Shown here: piece by piece, positions 12,971-21,251 of the stretch
Position numbering within the stretch: position 1 is the first letter of the stretch
Layout of the letters: the number at the start of each line of letters is the position of its first letter
Source: Actinomycetes bacterium
Lineage (GTDB): Bacteria > Actinomycetota > Actinomycetes > Actinomycetales > Microbacteriaceae
Assembly (NCBI GenBank): GCA_023450335.1
Contig: JAEXHA010000004.1
Span: 1-34,172, forward strand
Direction of reading: 5' to 3'
Length of the DNA stretch: 34,172 nt
Notes under the pieces: model-generated
Told to the model about the DNA's origin: nothing
What the model saw: only the letters and a program-made list of their open reading frames with translations
Databases searched by the model: none
Position numbers and translations under genes: made by a program

Positions 12971-15214
12971 ATGGACTATGGTCACCCGCTCCGGTTCGGA
13001 GCCTTCATCACGCCCGCGGCGGCCGATCCGGAGACGCCCGTCGCCCTCGCCCAGGTCGCAGAGACGTCTGGGCTGGACCTCGTCACCTTCCAGGACCACC
13101 CGTACCAGCCCGCGTTTCTGGACACCTGGACGCTGATGAGCTTCGTCGCGGCGCGGACCTCCCGCATCCACATCGCGCCGAACGTGCTGAACGTGCCGTT
13201 GCGGCCGCCGGCGGTGACCGCGCGCAGTGCCGCAAGTCTCGACCTGCTCAGCGGGGGACGGTTCGATCTCGCGCTGGGCGCCGGCGGCTTCTGGGACGCC
13301 ATCGAAGCGATGGGCGCGCCGCGCCTGACCCCGCGCCAGTCTGTGACCGCACTCGAGGAGGCCGTCGGCGTCATCCGCGAGCTGTGGGACACGACCGCGC
13401 GGCGCGGGGCGTTCACCGACGGTGAGTACCACCGCGTCCATGGCGCCAAGCGGGGCCCGCGCCCCGCGCACGACATTCCGATCTGGATCGGTGCCTACAA
13501 GCCGCGCATGCTCGCGCTGACCGGGCGCGTCGGTGACGGCTGGCTGCCGTCGCTCGGGTACATGCAGCCGGGCGACCTGGCCGCCGGCAACCGCGCCATC
13601 GACGACGCCGCCTCCGGCGCAGGCCGCGATCCGCGTGAGATCCACCGGCTGTTGAACATCGGTCAGCTCGCTGCCGACCCTCAGGAGTTCGCCGAGCGTC
13701 TGGCGCAGCTCGCGCTCGGAGAGGGCGTCAGCACCTTCATCATTGCCGCCGACGACCCGCGGCTGCTGCAGCAGTTCGGTGCCGAGGTCGCCCCGGCCGC
13801 TCGCGCACTGGTCACCGCCGAGCGCTCGGCTCGCGGCACGACGGCCGCACCGACGCGTTCGTCAACCGCACTGTCGGCACGGCGAGCGGGCATCGCGTAC
13901 GACGATGTTCCGGCCGGGCTGCAGGCGATCGAACCCGGCGACTACACCTACGCCGACGTGCGCAACACCTACCTGCGCGGCGGCGCACCCGGCATCGTGC
14001 TCCAGCCGGCCACGGCCGCGCAGGTGGCCGAGGCGATCGCGTTCGCGCGCCGGCATTCCGGTGTCGAGCTGTCGGTGCGCAGCGGCGGCCATGGCATCAG
14101 CGGGCGCAGCACGAACGACGGCGGCATCGTGATCGACCTGCGGGCGATGAACGGCATCGAGGTGGTCGACGCGCAACGGCGCCGCGTGCGCATCGGGCCC
14201 GGCGCCCGGTGGATGGAGGTGGCCACCGCGCTCGCGCAACACGGTTGGGCGCTCAGTTCAGGTGACTACGGCGGCGTGGGTGTCGGGGGCCTCGCCACGG
14301 CCGGCGGCATCGGGTTCCTCGCCCGCGAGCACGGGCTCACGATCGACCATCTGAGGGCGGCTGAGATCGTGCTGGCCGACGGATCGATCGTGACCACCGA
14401 TGCCATGACCCGCCCCGAGCTGTTCTGGGCGATCCGCGGTGCCGGCGCCAACATCGGCATCGTGACCGCGTTCGAATTCGAGGTCGACGATATCGGCGAC
14501 GTCGGCTGGGCGCAGCTGGCCTTTCAGGTCGATGACCCGGCCGCCTTCCTCGAGGGCTACGGCCGTGTCATGACCGCGCTGCCGCGCGACACGAACATCT
14601 TCCTCGTCATGGGTGCGCGGCGCCCGGGTCAGCCGCAGATCGCGCAGCTGTACGGCGTCATCGACTCCGACGATGCCGACACGATCATCTCGCGCCTGCA
14701 GCCGCTGGCCGAACTGGCGCCCCTGGTGCAGCAGGCGGTGCACCTCACGAGCTACGCGAGCGTCATGGGCAACGCGGCGCCGGGGCCGCACAACGGTGCG
14801 GGCGAGCCGCATTCCCGCTCGGCCCTCGTTGACCGCATCACGCCCGAGATCGCGCACGCCGCCGAGAAGATGCTGGATGCCGGGGCTGCCTACTTCTTCC
14901 AGGTGCGGCCGGTCGGCGGTGCCGTCGCCGACGTCGCCGCCGACGCCACGGCATACGCCCACCGCGCGGCGAGCTTCTCCCTCGTCGCGATGGGCCAGAG
15001 CGCCGAACGGCTCGATGCGGCCTGGCGGGGGCTGGCCGCACACGCACGCGGAATGTACTTGAGCTTCGACTCGTCACAGCGCGTCGAGCGCATCGACGAG
15101 GCGTTCCCGCCGGCGACCCTGGCGCGGCTGCGGACGATCAAGGCACAGGTCGACCCCGACGGGGTGTTCATTGACAACTTCTCCCTCGTGGCCGGGGCGT
15201 CCGACGCCGCCTGA
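12971..15214 (+). CDS. Fusion of LLM luciferase-like and FAD-linked BBE-like oxidoreductases
   Basis: This is one 747-residue chain with two flavin domains. Residues 1 to about 280 are a luciferase-like F420/FMN-dependent monooxygenase: MDYGHPLRFGAFITP, LVTFQDHPYQPAFLDTWTLM, GGRFDLALGAGGFWD, IPIWIGAYKPRMLAL and VGDGWLPSLGYM. After a linker of about 30 residues, the rest is an FAD_binding_4/BBE-type oxidase: RSGGHGISGRSTNDG (covalent FAD histidine), then SSGDYGGVGVGGLATAGGIG. The cysteine of the second covalent bond in this family is replaced by Tyr. The C-terminus VDPDGVFIDNF takes the place of the usual BBE tail. ATG 12971 was chosen because the LLM domain begins there; TTG 12959 is an alternative. 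The substrate is unknown. Confidence 0.85.
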   Translation: MDYGHPLRFGAFITPAAADPETPVALAQVAETSGLDLVTFQDHPYQPAFLDTWTLMSFVAARTSRIHIAPNVLNVPLRPPAVTARSAASLDLLSGGRFDLALGAGGFWDAIEAMGAPRLTPRQSVTALEEAVGVIRELWDTTARRGAFTDGEYHRVHGAKRGPRPAHDIPIWIGAYKPRMLALTGRVGDGWLPSLGYMQPGDLAAGNRAIDDAASGAGRDPREIHRLLNIGQLAADPQEFAERLAQLALGEGVSTFIIAADDPRLLQQFGAEVAPAARALVTAERSARGTTAAPTRSSTALSARRAGIAYDDVPAGLQAIEPGDYTYADVRNTYLRGGAPGIVLQPATAAQVAEAIAFARRHSGVELSVRSGGHGISGRSTNDGGIVIDLRAMNGIEVVDAQRRRVRIGPGARWMEVATALAQHGWALSSGDYGGVGVGGLATAGGIGFLAREHGLTIDHLRAAEIVLADGSIVTTDAMTRPELFWAIRGAGANIGIVTAFEFEVDDIGDVGWAQLAFQVDDPAAFLEGYGRVMTALPRDTNIFLVMGARRPGQPQIAQLYGVIDSDDADTIISRLQPLAELAPLVQQAVHLTSYASVMGNAAPGPHNGAGEPHSRSALVDRITPEIAHAAEKMLDAGAAYFFQVRPVGGAVADVAADATAYAHRAASFSLVAMGQSAERLDAAWRGLAAHARGMYLSFDSSQRVERIDEAFPPATLARLRTIKAQVDPDGVFIDNFSLVAGASDAA

Positions 15215-15250
15215 GCCGCGGCATCCACACACCGTCCCGGAACAGGCGAG

Positions 15251-15280
15251 ACGGGCGGCCGCTGTGTGGCGACCGCCCGT
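15251..15280. terminator. Bidirectional terminator hairpin
   Basis: acgggcgg ... ccgcccgt gives a perfect 8-bp outer stem, continued after one mismatch by cgc/gcg around tgtgtg. It sits between the convergent fusion and alcohol dehydrogenase genes, where a shared terminator is expected. Confidence 0.6.
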
Positions 15281-15294
15281 GTGGAATGCGTGGG

Positions 15295-16368
15295 TCAGGC
15301 GTCGGCGTACCGCATGACGATACGGCCTTCGATCTTGCCGTGCTCCATGCGCTCGAAGATGTCGTTGATGTCGTCGAGGGTCTCGACGGACGACACGGTG
15401 GGGTGGATCAGGCCGCGGGCGTAGAACTCCAGCGCCTCGACCATGTCCTGCCGCGTGCCGACGATCGAGCCGCGGATCGTGATGCGGTTCAGCACCGTCG
15501 AGAAGATGTCGGCGGGGAAGGTGCCCGGGGGCAGTCCGACGAAGACGACTGTGCCGCCGCGCCGGCACATGCCCGTCGCCTGGCCGAACGCCTCGGGGTG
15601 CACGGCGGTCACCAGCACGCCGTGCACGCCGCCGGTCTGATGCTGAATGGCCGCGACCGGGTCGCCGCTGGTGGCGTTGACGGTGACCTCGGCGCCGTGG
15701 CGGCGTGCGAGGTCGAGCTTCTCGTCGTCGATGTCGACGGCGGCCACGCGCATGCCCATCGCGACGGCGTACTGCACCGCGACGTGGCCGAGTCCGCCGA
15801 TGCCCGAGATGACGACCCACTCGCCGGGCCTGACCTCGGTCTCCTTCAGCCCCTTGTACACGGTGATTCCGGCGCACAGGATCGGGGCGACCTCGACGGG
15901 GTCGGAGCCGGCAGGAATGCGGGCGGCGAAGCGCTCTTCGACGAGCATGTACTCGCCGAAGCTGCCGTCGACGCCGTAGCCGCCGTTCCGCTGCTCGAGG
16001 CACAGCGTCTCCCAGCCGCTGCGGCAGTACTCGCACACGCCGCACGCGCTCCACAGCCAGGCGTTTCCGACCTTGTCGCCGACCGCGAGCTCAGTGACCT
16101 CCGCACCGAGGGCGACGACTTCGCCGTAGCCCTCGTGGCCGGGGATCAGGTCCGGCTTGGTCGGGACCGGCCAGTCGCCGCGCGCGGCGTGCAGGTCGGT
16201 GTGGCACACGCCGCTGGTGATCACGCGGACGAGTGCCTCGTGCGGGCCGGGCGCGGGAATGGGGACATCGGTGACCAGGAGGGGCTTGTCGGGCGCGACG
16301 ACGACGGCCGCGCGCATGGTTCCCTCCGGGACGGTGCCTCGATCTGATTGCGACAGCACCTCGATCAT
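15295..16368 (-). CDS. adhP: Zinc-dependent alcohol dehydrogenase, AdhP type
   Basis: This is a 357-residue medium-chain dehydrogenase. The catalytic zinc ligands lie in GVCHTDLHAARGDW and GHEGYGEVV, with the third Cys in LCAGITVYKGLK. The four structural-zinc cysteines are in CGVCEYCRSGWETLC, and the NAD loop is GIGGLGHVAVQYA. It should oxidise primary alcohols to aldehydes or do the reverse with NAD(H). ATG 16368 has AAGGAG nine bases upstream. ATG 16317 (MRAAVVVAP) has GGAGGG four bases upstream and gives the usual 340-residue length, so it is an equal candidate. A FadR-like palindrome lies 60 bases upstream of the long start. Confidence 0.95.
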   Translation of the reverse strand: MIEVLSQSDRGTVPEGTMRAAVVVAPDKPLLVTDVPIPAPGPHEALVRVITSGVCHTDLHAARGDWPVPTKPDLIPGHEGYGEVVALGAEVTELAVGDKVGNAWLWSACGVCEYCRSGWETLCLEQRNGGYGVDGSFGEYMLVEERFAARIPAGSDPVEVAPILCAGITVYKGLKETEVRPGEWVVISGIGGLGHVAVQYAVAMGMRVAAVDIDDEKLDLARRHGAEVTVNATSGDPVAAIQHQTGGVHGVLVTAVHPEAFGQATGMCRRGGTVVFVGLPPGTFPADIFSTVLNRITIRGSIVGTRQDMVEALEFYARGLIHPTVSSVETLDDINDIFERMEHGKIEGRIVMRYADA

Positions 16369-16427
16369 GATGCTCATCTCCTTCTTCGTGTGTGGAACCT
16401 TTGCGTCCACTCCCGAAGGTACTCCCT

Positions 16428-16442
16428 TGTGGTCAGACCACA
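16428..16442. promoter_or_regulatory. GntR/FadR-like operator upstream of adhP
   Basis: TGTGGTCAGACCACA is a perfect 15-base palindrome (7-base arms around A). The TGGTCNGACCA core is the half-site pattern of FadR-subfamily GntR regulators. It lies between adhP and the divergent small peptide gene. The regulator itself is not in the window. Confidence 0.55.
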
Positions 16443-16505
16443 CGAAGTCCCTGTGGCAATCTACAAAGCGCGCCGTGTGGCGCAGGGTGTGCTTACGATG
16501 GAGCC

Positions 16506-16634
16506 ATGACGACGTCGAACGTTCCTGCACCCGAGATCCAGCCGCTGACCGCCGTGAGCGACGACAAGAACCTGCTTGCCGTGGTCGAGGACGGCGCCTC
16601 GTGCTGCGGCGGGTCCAGCTGCTGCGGCAGCTGA
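16506..16634 (+). CDS. 42-residue peptide with C-terminal double CC motif
   Basis: This small open frame (ATG 16506, TGA 16632-16634) encodes an acidic N-terminal part (MTTSNVPAPEIQPL, then SDDKNLLAVVEDGAS) and the C-terminus CCGGSSCCGS. It has no hydrophobic segment and no signal peptide. TACGAT (16494-16499) ends six bases before the ATG, matching the leaderless geometry seen elsewhere in the window. The four clustered cysteines could bind a metal or Fe-S cluster, or could be the core of a ribosomally made modified peptide behind an acidic leader. I do not recognise the family. Neighbours are divergent adhP and the convergent DHA2 exporter gene, which ends ten bases away. Confidence 0.6.
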   Translation: MTTSNVPAPEIQPLTAVSDDKNLLAVVEDGASCCGGSSCCGS

Positions 16635-16644
16635 TCTGCCCCGG

Positions 16645-18126
16645 TCAGTGAGCGGGGGCGTCCTCGAGGAGGGAGCCTTCCGCCGGCTTGCGCACGAACG
16701 CCGCGAGGATCAGCGCTGCTGACGCGACGATCGCCCCGATGAGGAAGGCGGCGTGGATGCCGCCCGCCTTGGCGATGACGTCGTCGGCGCCGGCGGCGAC
16801 CGCGTTCGCCGTGGTCACCGAGAAGATCGTGACGAATGCGGCGGTACCGGCGGCACCGGCGACTTGCTGCACCGTGCCGACGATGGCGCTGCCGTGCGGG
16901 TAGAGGCGCGGCGGGAGCGAACCGAGCGCTGATGTCAGCAGCGGAGTGAACACGGCACCCAGACCGAGGTTCAGAGCCAGATGCACGGCGATGATCCACC
17001 CGACCGTCGTCGTCTCGTCGAACGTGGCCATACCCCACAGAGAGGCGGCCGCGATGACCATGCCGGGGAGGACGAGCGGGGTCGGTCCCACGCGGTCGAA
17101 GATGTTGCCGATGATCGGGGCCATCACACCCATCAGAATTCCGCCGGGCAGAAGCATCAGCCCGACGGCGAGCACGTCGAGGCCGAGCACCTGCTGCAGG
17201 TAGATGGGCAGGAGAATCAGCGACCCGAACAGTGCCGCCATCACGATGACCACCAGGACGATGGCGAGGCTGAAGGACCGGCTCTGGAACGTGCGGAGGT
17301 CCAGCAGCGCACCGTCCGCCTTCTGCAGGCCGAGCTGCCGAACGACGAACGCCGTGAGCGCGACGGCGCCGATGACGAGGGGGATCCAGACCGGGACGAT
17401 GGTGTGCCCGGATGCCGCCTCACCGATGCTGCTGAGACCGTAGATGAGCCCGCCGAATCCCAGCGCCGACAGCACAACGGACAGAACGTCGAAGCGGGCG
17501 CCCGGCCGGGTCGTCGTGACGTTGCGCACCCACACCGCGCCCAGGGCCAGGGCGAGCAGCGCGATGGGGAGGATGATCCAGAAGATCGCATGCCACGTGA
17601 GGGTGGACAGGATCACTCCCGCGACGGTCGGGCCGATCGCGGGGGCGACGGCGATGACCACGCTGATGACACCCATCATCCGCCCGCGGTGCGAGGCGGG
17701 CACGATGTTCAGAACCGTCGTGAACAGCAGCGGCATCATGATCGCCGTACCGGATGCCTGGACGATCCGGCCGGTGAGCAGGAGCTCGAACCCGGGGGCC
17801 AGCGCCGCGATGAGGGTGCCGAAGGAGAAGAGGGTCATTGCGGTGAAGAACACCGTGCGCAACGTGAACCGCTCGAGCAGGAAGCCCGTCAGCGGAATCA
17901 CGATCGCCATCGTCAGAAGGAACCCGGTGGTCAGCCATTGACCGGTGGCGGCGGTGATCCCGAGGTCGATCATGATCGGGGTGAGCGCCACGCCCATGGT
18001 GGTCTCGTTGAGGATGACCACGAACGCGGCGACGACCAGGAGCGCGATGACGCGACCCGTCTTCGGGGGCTGATGCCCCGGCAGGGTGACAGCGGTGGGG
18101 GAGGTGTCCAGCATGGGTCGTGACAT
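16645..18126 (-). CDS. DHA2-family MFS drug:H+ antiporter
   Basis: This 493-residue exporter has many hydrophobic helices (about 14), the usual DHA2 length. The N-terminal helix reads VIALLVVAAFVVILNETTMGVALTPIM, where LNETTMGVALP is the DHA2 motif D1 region; WLTTGFLLTMAIVIPLTGFLLERF follows, and TGRIVQASGTAIMMPLL is close to motif C. It should expel organic drugs or cations using the proton gradient. ATG 18126 is adjacent to GAAGGA; ATG 18114 (MLDTSPTAV) is the better-spaced alternative. It is divergent from the ABC exporter. No regulator is encoded next to it. Confidence 0.92.
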   Translation of the reverse strand: MSRPMLDTSPTAVTLPGHQPPKTGRVIALLVVAAFVVILNETTMGVALTPIMIDLGITAATGQWLTTGFLLTMAIVIPLTGFLLERFTLRTVFFTAMTLFSFGTLIAALAPGFELLLTGRIVQASGTAIMMPLLFTTVLNIVPASHRGRMMGVISVVIAVAPAIGPTVAGVILSTLTWHAIFWIILPIALLALALGAVWVRNVTTTRPGARFDVLSVVLSALGFGGLIYGLSSIGEAASGHTIVPVWIPLVIGAVALTAFVVRQLGLQKADGALLDLRTFQSRSFSLAIVLVVIVMAALFGSLILLPIYLQQVLGLDVLAVGLMLLPGGILMGVMAPIIGNIFDRVGPTPLVLPGMVIAAASLWGMATFDETTTVGWIIAVHLALNLGLGAVFTPLLTSALGSLPPRLYPHGSAIVGTVQQVAGAAGTAAFVTIFSVTTANAVAAGADDVIAKAGGIHAAFLIGAIVASAALILAAFVRKPAEGSLLEDAPAH

Positions 18127-18322
18127 TCCTTCAGGAGGGTGGTGATCGCGGTGAGCGAAGCCGGGCGCCATCAATGGGCGGGACGACGGGGCGCAGGAGC
18201 GCATAAGGCAAGAGAACAAGGGTAACGGGCGCGGCCGACATCGCATTCCCACACCGCTGGACGGATTCGACGATCCGCTCCCGCAGTGCCCGCGTGTGCA
18301 CGGTGGACATATGCTGACCCAG

Positions 18323-20275
18323 ATGAGCATGCGAGGCGGCGGCGGTCACCGCGGTGGATCCGGACTGGGGCCGGTCGATGCCCAGGCGCAGCGACGCCTG
18401 AACGCCGAGGCGCCGCATGTGGCCAACCTCGGGCGGCGTGTGGTCGCGCTGTTCCGCCCGTACCTGGGGCGCATCGCGGTCACCGGGCTGCTGGTGATCG
18501 TCGGGGCGGCCGTGGCCGTCGTGCCGCCGCTGATCGTCCAGCGTGTCTTCGACGACGCGCTGTTCCCCGTCGACGGGTCCGCGCCCGACCTGCCGCTGCT
18601 GGTGCGCCTCGTGGTCATGATGATCGGCCTGTTCCTGCTGTCGGCAGGTCTGGGCGTGCTGCAGACCTGGCTGACCGCCACGGTCGGCAACCGGGTGACC
18701 GGGGACCTGCGCGTGACGCTGTTCGACCACCTGCAGCGCATGGACCTCGGCTTTTTCACCCGCACCAAGACGGGCGTCATCCAATCCCGGCTGCAGAATG
18801 ACGTGGGTGCGGTCGCCGGCGTGCTGACCAATACCGTCACGAGCATCCTCGGCAACGTCGTCACGGTCATCTCTGCACTGGTGGCCATGATCCTCATCGA
18901 TTGGCGGCTCACGATCATCGCGGTGGTCCTCATGCCCTTCCTCGTCTTCGTGCAGCGACGGGTGGGGCAGGTGCGGGCGCGCATCGCCGGCCAGACCCAG
19001 GAGTCGCTGTCAGAGCTGTCGGCCATCACCCAGGAGACGCTGTCGGTGTCCGGCATCCTGCTGTCGAAGGCGTTCAACCGCCAGCGTGCCGAGTCGGCCC
19101 GGTACGGCGGCGAGAACGTCAACCAGATCCGTCTGCAGGTGCGTCGCGCCATGAGCGGGCAGGGGTTCTTCGCCATCGTCCAGGTGCTGATGTCGTCGGT
19201 CCCGGCGATCATCTACCTGGTGGCCGGTTATCTCGTCGCCGGTGGCGACGCGGCCATCACCGCGGGCACGATCGTCGCCTTCACCACCGTGCAGGCCCGG
19301 TTGCTGCAGCCGCTCATGGGACTCATGCGCGTGGCGCTCGACCTGCAGACCTCTGCGGCGATCTTCGCCCGCATCTTCGAATACCTCGATCTGGTGCCGG
19401 CCATCGCCGACGCGGCCGACGCGAAAACCGTGGATGCCGCAGCCGGACCGGTCGGCCGCATCGAGTTCCGCGATGTGACCTTCCGCTACCCCGATGCGGC
19501 GCCGGCGGCCCGTCCGACTCTCGACGGAGTCTCGTTCGTCGCCGAGCCGGGGCAGCATGTCGCGTTCGTGGGGCCCTCCGGCGCCGGCAAGACCACTGTG
19601 CTCTACCTGGCGCCGCGCCTGTACGAGGCCAGCAGCGGCAACGTGCTGTTCGCCGGGGAGGACGTGCGGAACCTGACGATGGAGTCGATCATCGACCACG
19701 TCGGCATCGTGTCGCAGGAGACCTACCTTTTCCACGCCACCATTCGCGAGAACCTGCGCTACGCCAAACCCGAGGCGACCGACGCCGATGTCGAGGCCGC
19801 GTGCGTCGCCGCGAACATCCACCACGTGATCGCCGGGTTCGAGCACGGTTACGACACGGTCGTGGGCGAGCGCGGCTACCGTCTCTCGGGCGGCGAGAAG
19901 CAGCGCATCGCCATCGCGCGCGTGCTGCTGAAAGACCCGCCGGTGCTCCTGCTGGATGAAGCGACCAGCGCATTGGACACGGTCTCGGAGCGGGTCGTGC
20001 AGGAGGCGCTCGAGGCGGCCGCTCGCGGTCGCACCACGCTGTCGATCGCGCACCGGCTCTCGACTGTCGTCGGCGCCGACGCCATCCACGTCGTCGAGAA
20101 CGGGCGGATCGTCGAATCGGGCACGCACAGTGAACTGCTGGCGCGCGACGGTCTCTACACCGAGCTGGCCGCCCAACAGCTGGCCTCGGCGCGCATCGAG
20201 GGGATGACCGATCCGGCGCCCGCGCTGCCACAGCGCCGCGCCGACCGGGCACCCGACGACACCGTCGCCGGGTGA
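18323..20275 (+). CDS. ABC exporter, fused permease and ATPase
   Basis: This is a 650-residue half-transporter of the MsbA/LmrA-like type that would act as a dimer. The transmembrane domain (about residues 35-335) begins LFRPYLGRIAVTGLLVIVGA. The nucleotide-binding domain follows from about 370: Walker A GPSGAGKTT, Q-loop VSQETYLF, signature LSGGEKQR, Walker B VLLLDEATSALD and H-loop SIAHRLS. The substrate could be a drug or lipid. ATG 18323 was chosen over 18296 and 18311 because TATGCT (18310-18315) ends seven bases before it, which fits a leaderless mRNA. The gene converges on the glycosyltransferase gene with only 13 bases between stops. Confidence 0.95.
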   Translation: MSMRGGGGHRGGSGLGPVDAQAQRRLNAEAPHVANLGRRVVALFRPYLGRIAVTGLLVIVGAAVAVVPPLIVQRVFDDALFPVDGSAPDLPLLVRLVVMMIGLFLLSAGLGVLQTWLTATVGNRVTGDLRVTLFDHLQRMDLGFFTRTKTGVIQSRLQNDVGAVAGVLTNTVTSILGNVVTVISALVAMILIDWRLTIIAVVLMPFLVFVQRRVGQVRARIAGQTQESLSELSAITQETLSVSGILLSKAFNRQRAESARYGGENVNQIRLQVRRAMSGQGFFAIVQVLMSSVPAIIYLVAGYLVAGGDAAITAGTIVAFTTVQARLLQPLMGLMRVALDLQTSAAIFARIFEYLDLVPAIADAADAKTVDAAAGPVGRIEFRDVTFRYPDAAPAARPTLDGVSFVAEPGQHVAFVGPSGAGKTTVLYLAPRLYEASSGNVLFAGEDVRNLTMESIIDHVGIVSQETYLFHATIRENLRYAKPEATDADVEAACVAANIHHVIAGFEHGYDTVVGERGYRLSGGEKQRIAIARVLLKDPPVLLLDEATSALDTVSERVVQEALEAAARGRTTLSIAHRLSTVVGADAIHVVENGRIVESGTHSELLARDGLYTELAAQQLASARIEGMTDPAPALPQRRADRAPDDTVAG

Positions 20276-20288
20276 GGCGTGGCGCGTC

Positions 20289-21251
20289 TCACCACAGGAG
20301 TGCGGCCTCGCGCAGCGGAGCGCTCTCGGGGGTGAGAGGCACCGTGTCGGCCTCCGCCCGTGCCACCAGCTCGCGCACGAACGCACCGAGCGTGCGCCGG
20401 TACTCGGCATCGGGGTGGACCTGGGCGAGCCGGATCAGAGGCGGTACGTCCATGTCGAGGATGAGGCGCACCCGCGCCCGCGCCGCCTCGCGGTGACCCG
20501 CCGCGTCGAGTACGGCCAGCCCCGACTGCATGGCGGTGAGGTACTCGGCCAGGACGGGGCGCTGGGCGGTGTGCTGGGTGATCGACGAGCCGTCGGCGCG
20601 TTCACGCCAGTGCACGACCACGTCGGGGACGACATCGAAGGCGCGCGCACGCGTGTACATGCGCTGCGCGACGATCTGGTCCTCGTACAGATGTCCTTCG
20701 GGGAAGCGCAGTTCGTTGCGGCGCCAGAACTCGATGCGGCTCACCTTCGACCACGCGACGATGTTGCCCGACGCTTCGGGGTGATCGGCGAGGGTCGTCC
20801 GCCGGCGCGCGGGGTCGGTCGCCGCGGCGACCCACGGCTGCACCGGTCCGGGAGCGTAACGGCCGAGCGCATCGGGGCGCAGGCGGACGTAGGCGCCGAC
20901 CGCGAAGTCGCTGCCACTGTCGGTGACGGCGGCGCTGAGCACCTCGAGGGCGCGCGGGGTCATGATGTCGTCGGCGTCGAGGAAGGCGACCAGCGGTGTC
21001 TCGACCACATCGAGGCCCGCGTTGCGCGCGGCCCCGAGCCCCCGGGGACGCGCGTGATGCAGTACACGGAAGCGGGAATCGGACGCTGCGGCATGGTCGA
21101 ACAGCATGCCCGTGGCATCGGTCGAGCCGTCGTCGACGAGGATCGCGCGCCACCCGGTGAGGCTCTGCTCCAGCAGCGACGAGATGGCATCGGCCGCATA
21201 ATCCTGCACGTCACGGCCGGGCACGATGACGGTGACGAGGGGAGTGCTCAC
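20289..21251 (-). CDS. GT2-family glycosyltransferase
   Basis: This 320-residue GT-A fold enzyme starts PLVTVIVPGRDVQDYAADAI, has the nucleotide-binding DDGSTD motif (about residue 40) and the metal-binding DADD (LDADDIM, about residue 96). A later YEDQIVAQRMY segment provides the acidic catalytic-base region. It would transfer a sugar from a nucleotide sugar to a wall or capsule acceptor; both are unknown. No membrane segment is seen. GTG 21251 overlaps the cysteine desulfurase stop (GTGA), so it is translated with the NAD operon although it has no obvious role in NAD synthesis. Confidence 0.9.
   Translation of the reverse strand: MSTPLVTVIVPGRDVQDYAADAISSLLEQSLTGWRAILVDDGSTDATGMLFDHAAASDSRFRVLHHARPRGLGAARNAGLDVVETPLVAFLDADDIMTPRALEVLSAAVTDSGSDFAVGAYVRLRPDALGRYAPGPVQPWVAAATDPARRRTTLADHPEASGNIVAWSKVSRIEFWRRNELRFPEGHLYEDQIVAQRMYTRARAFDVVPDVVVHWRERADGSSITQHTAQRPVLAEYLTAMQSGLAVLDAAGHREAARARVRLILDMDVPPLIRLAQVHPDAEYRRTLGAFVRELVARAEADTVPLTPESAPLREAALLW

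Noticed and set aside
11855..13645. Long minus-strand frame opposite the CDF and fusion genes
   Set aside because: The plus-strand genes have clear domains; the minus reading is low-complexity antisense of high-GC coding DNA.
16645..18126. DHA2 exporter, CC peptide and AdhP as a complete RiPP cluster
   Set aside because: No radical SAM, YcaO, lanthionine synthetase, RRE protein or protease is encoded nearby; the link is adjacency only.
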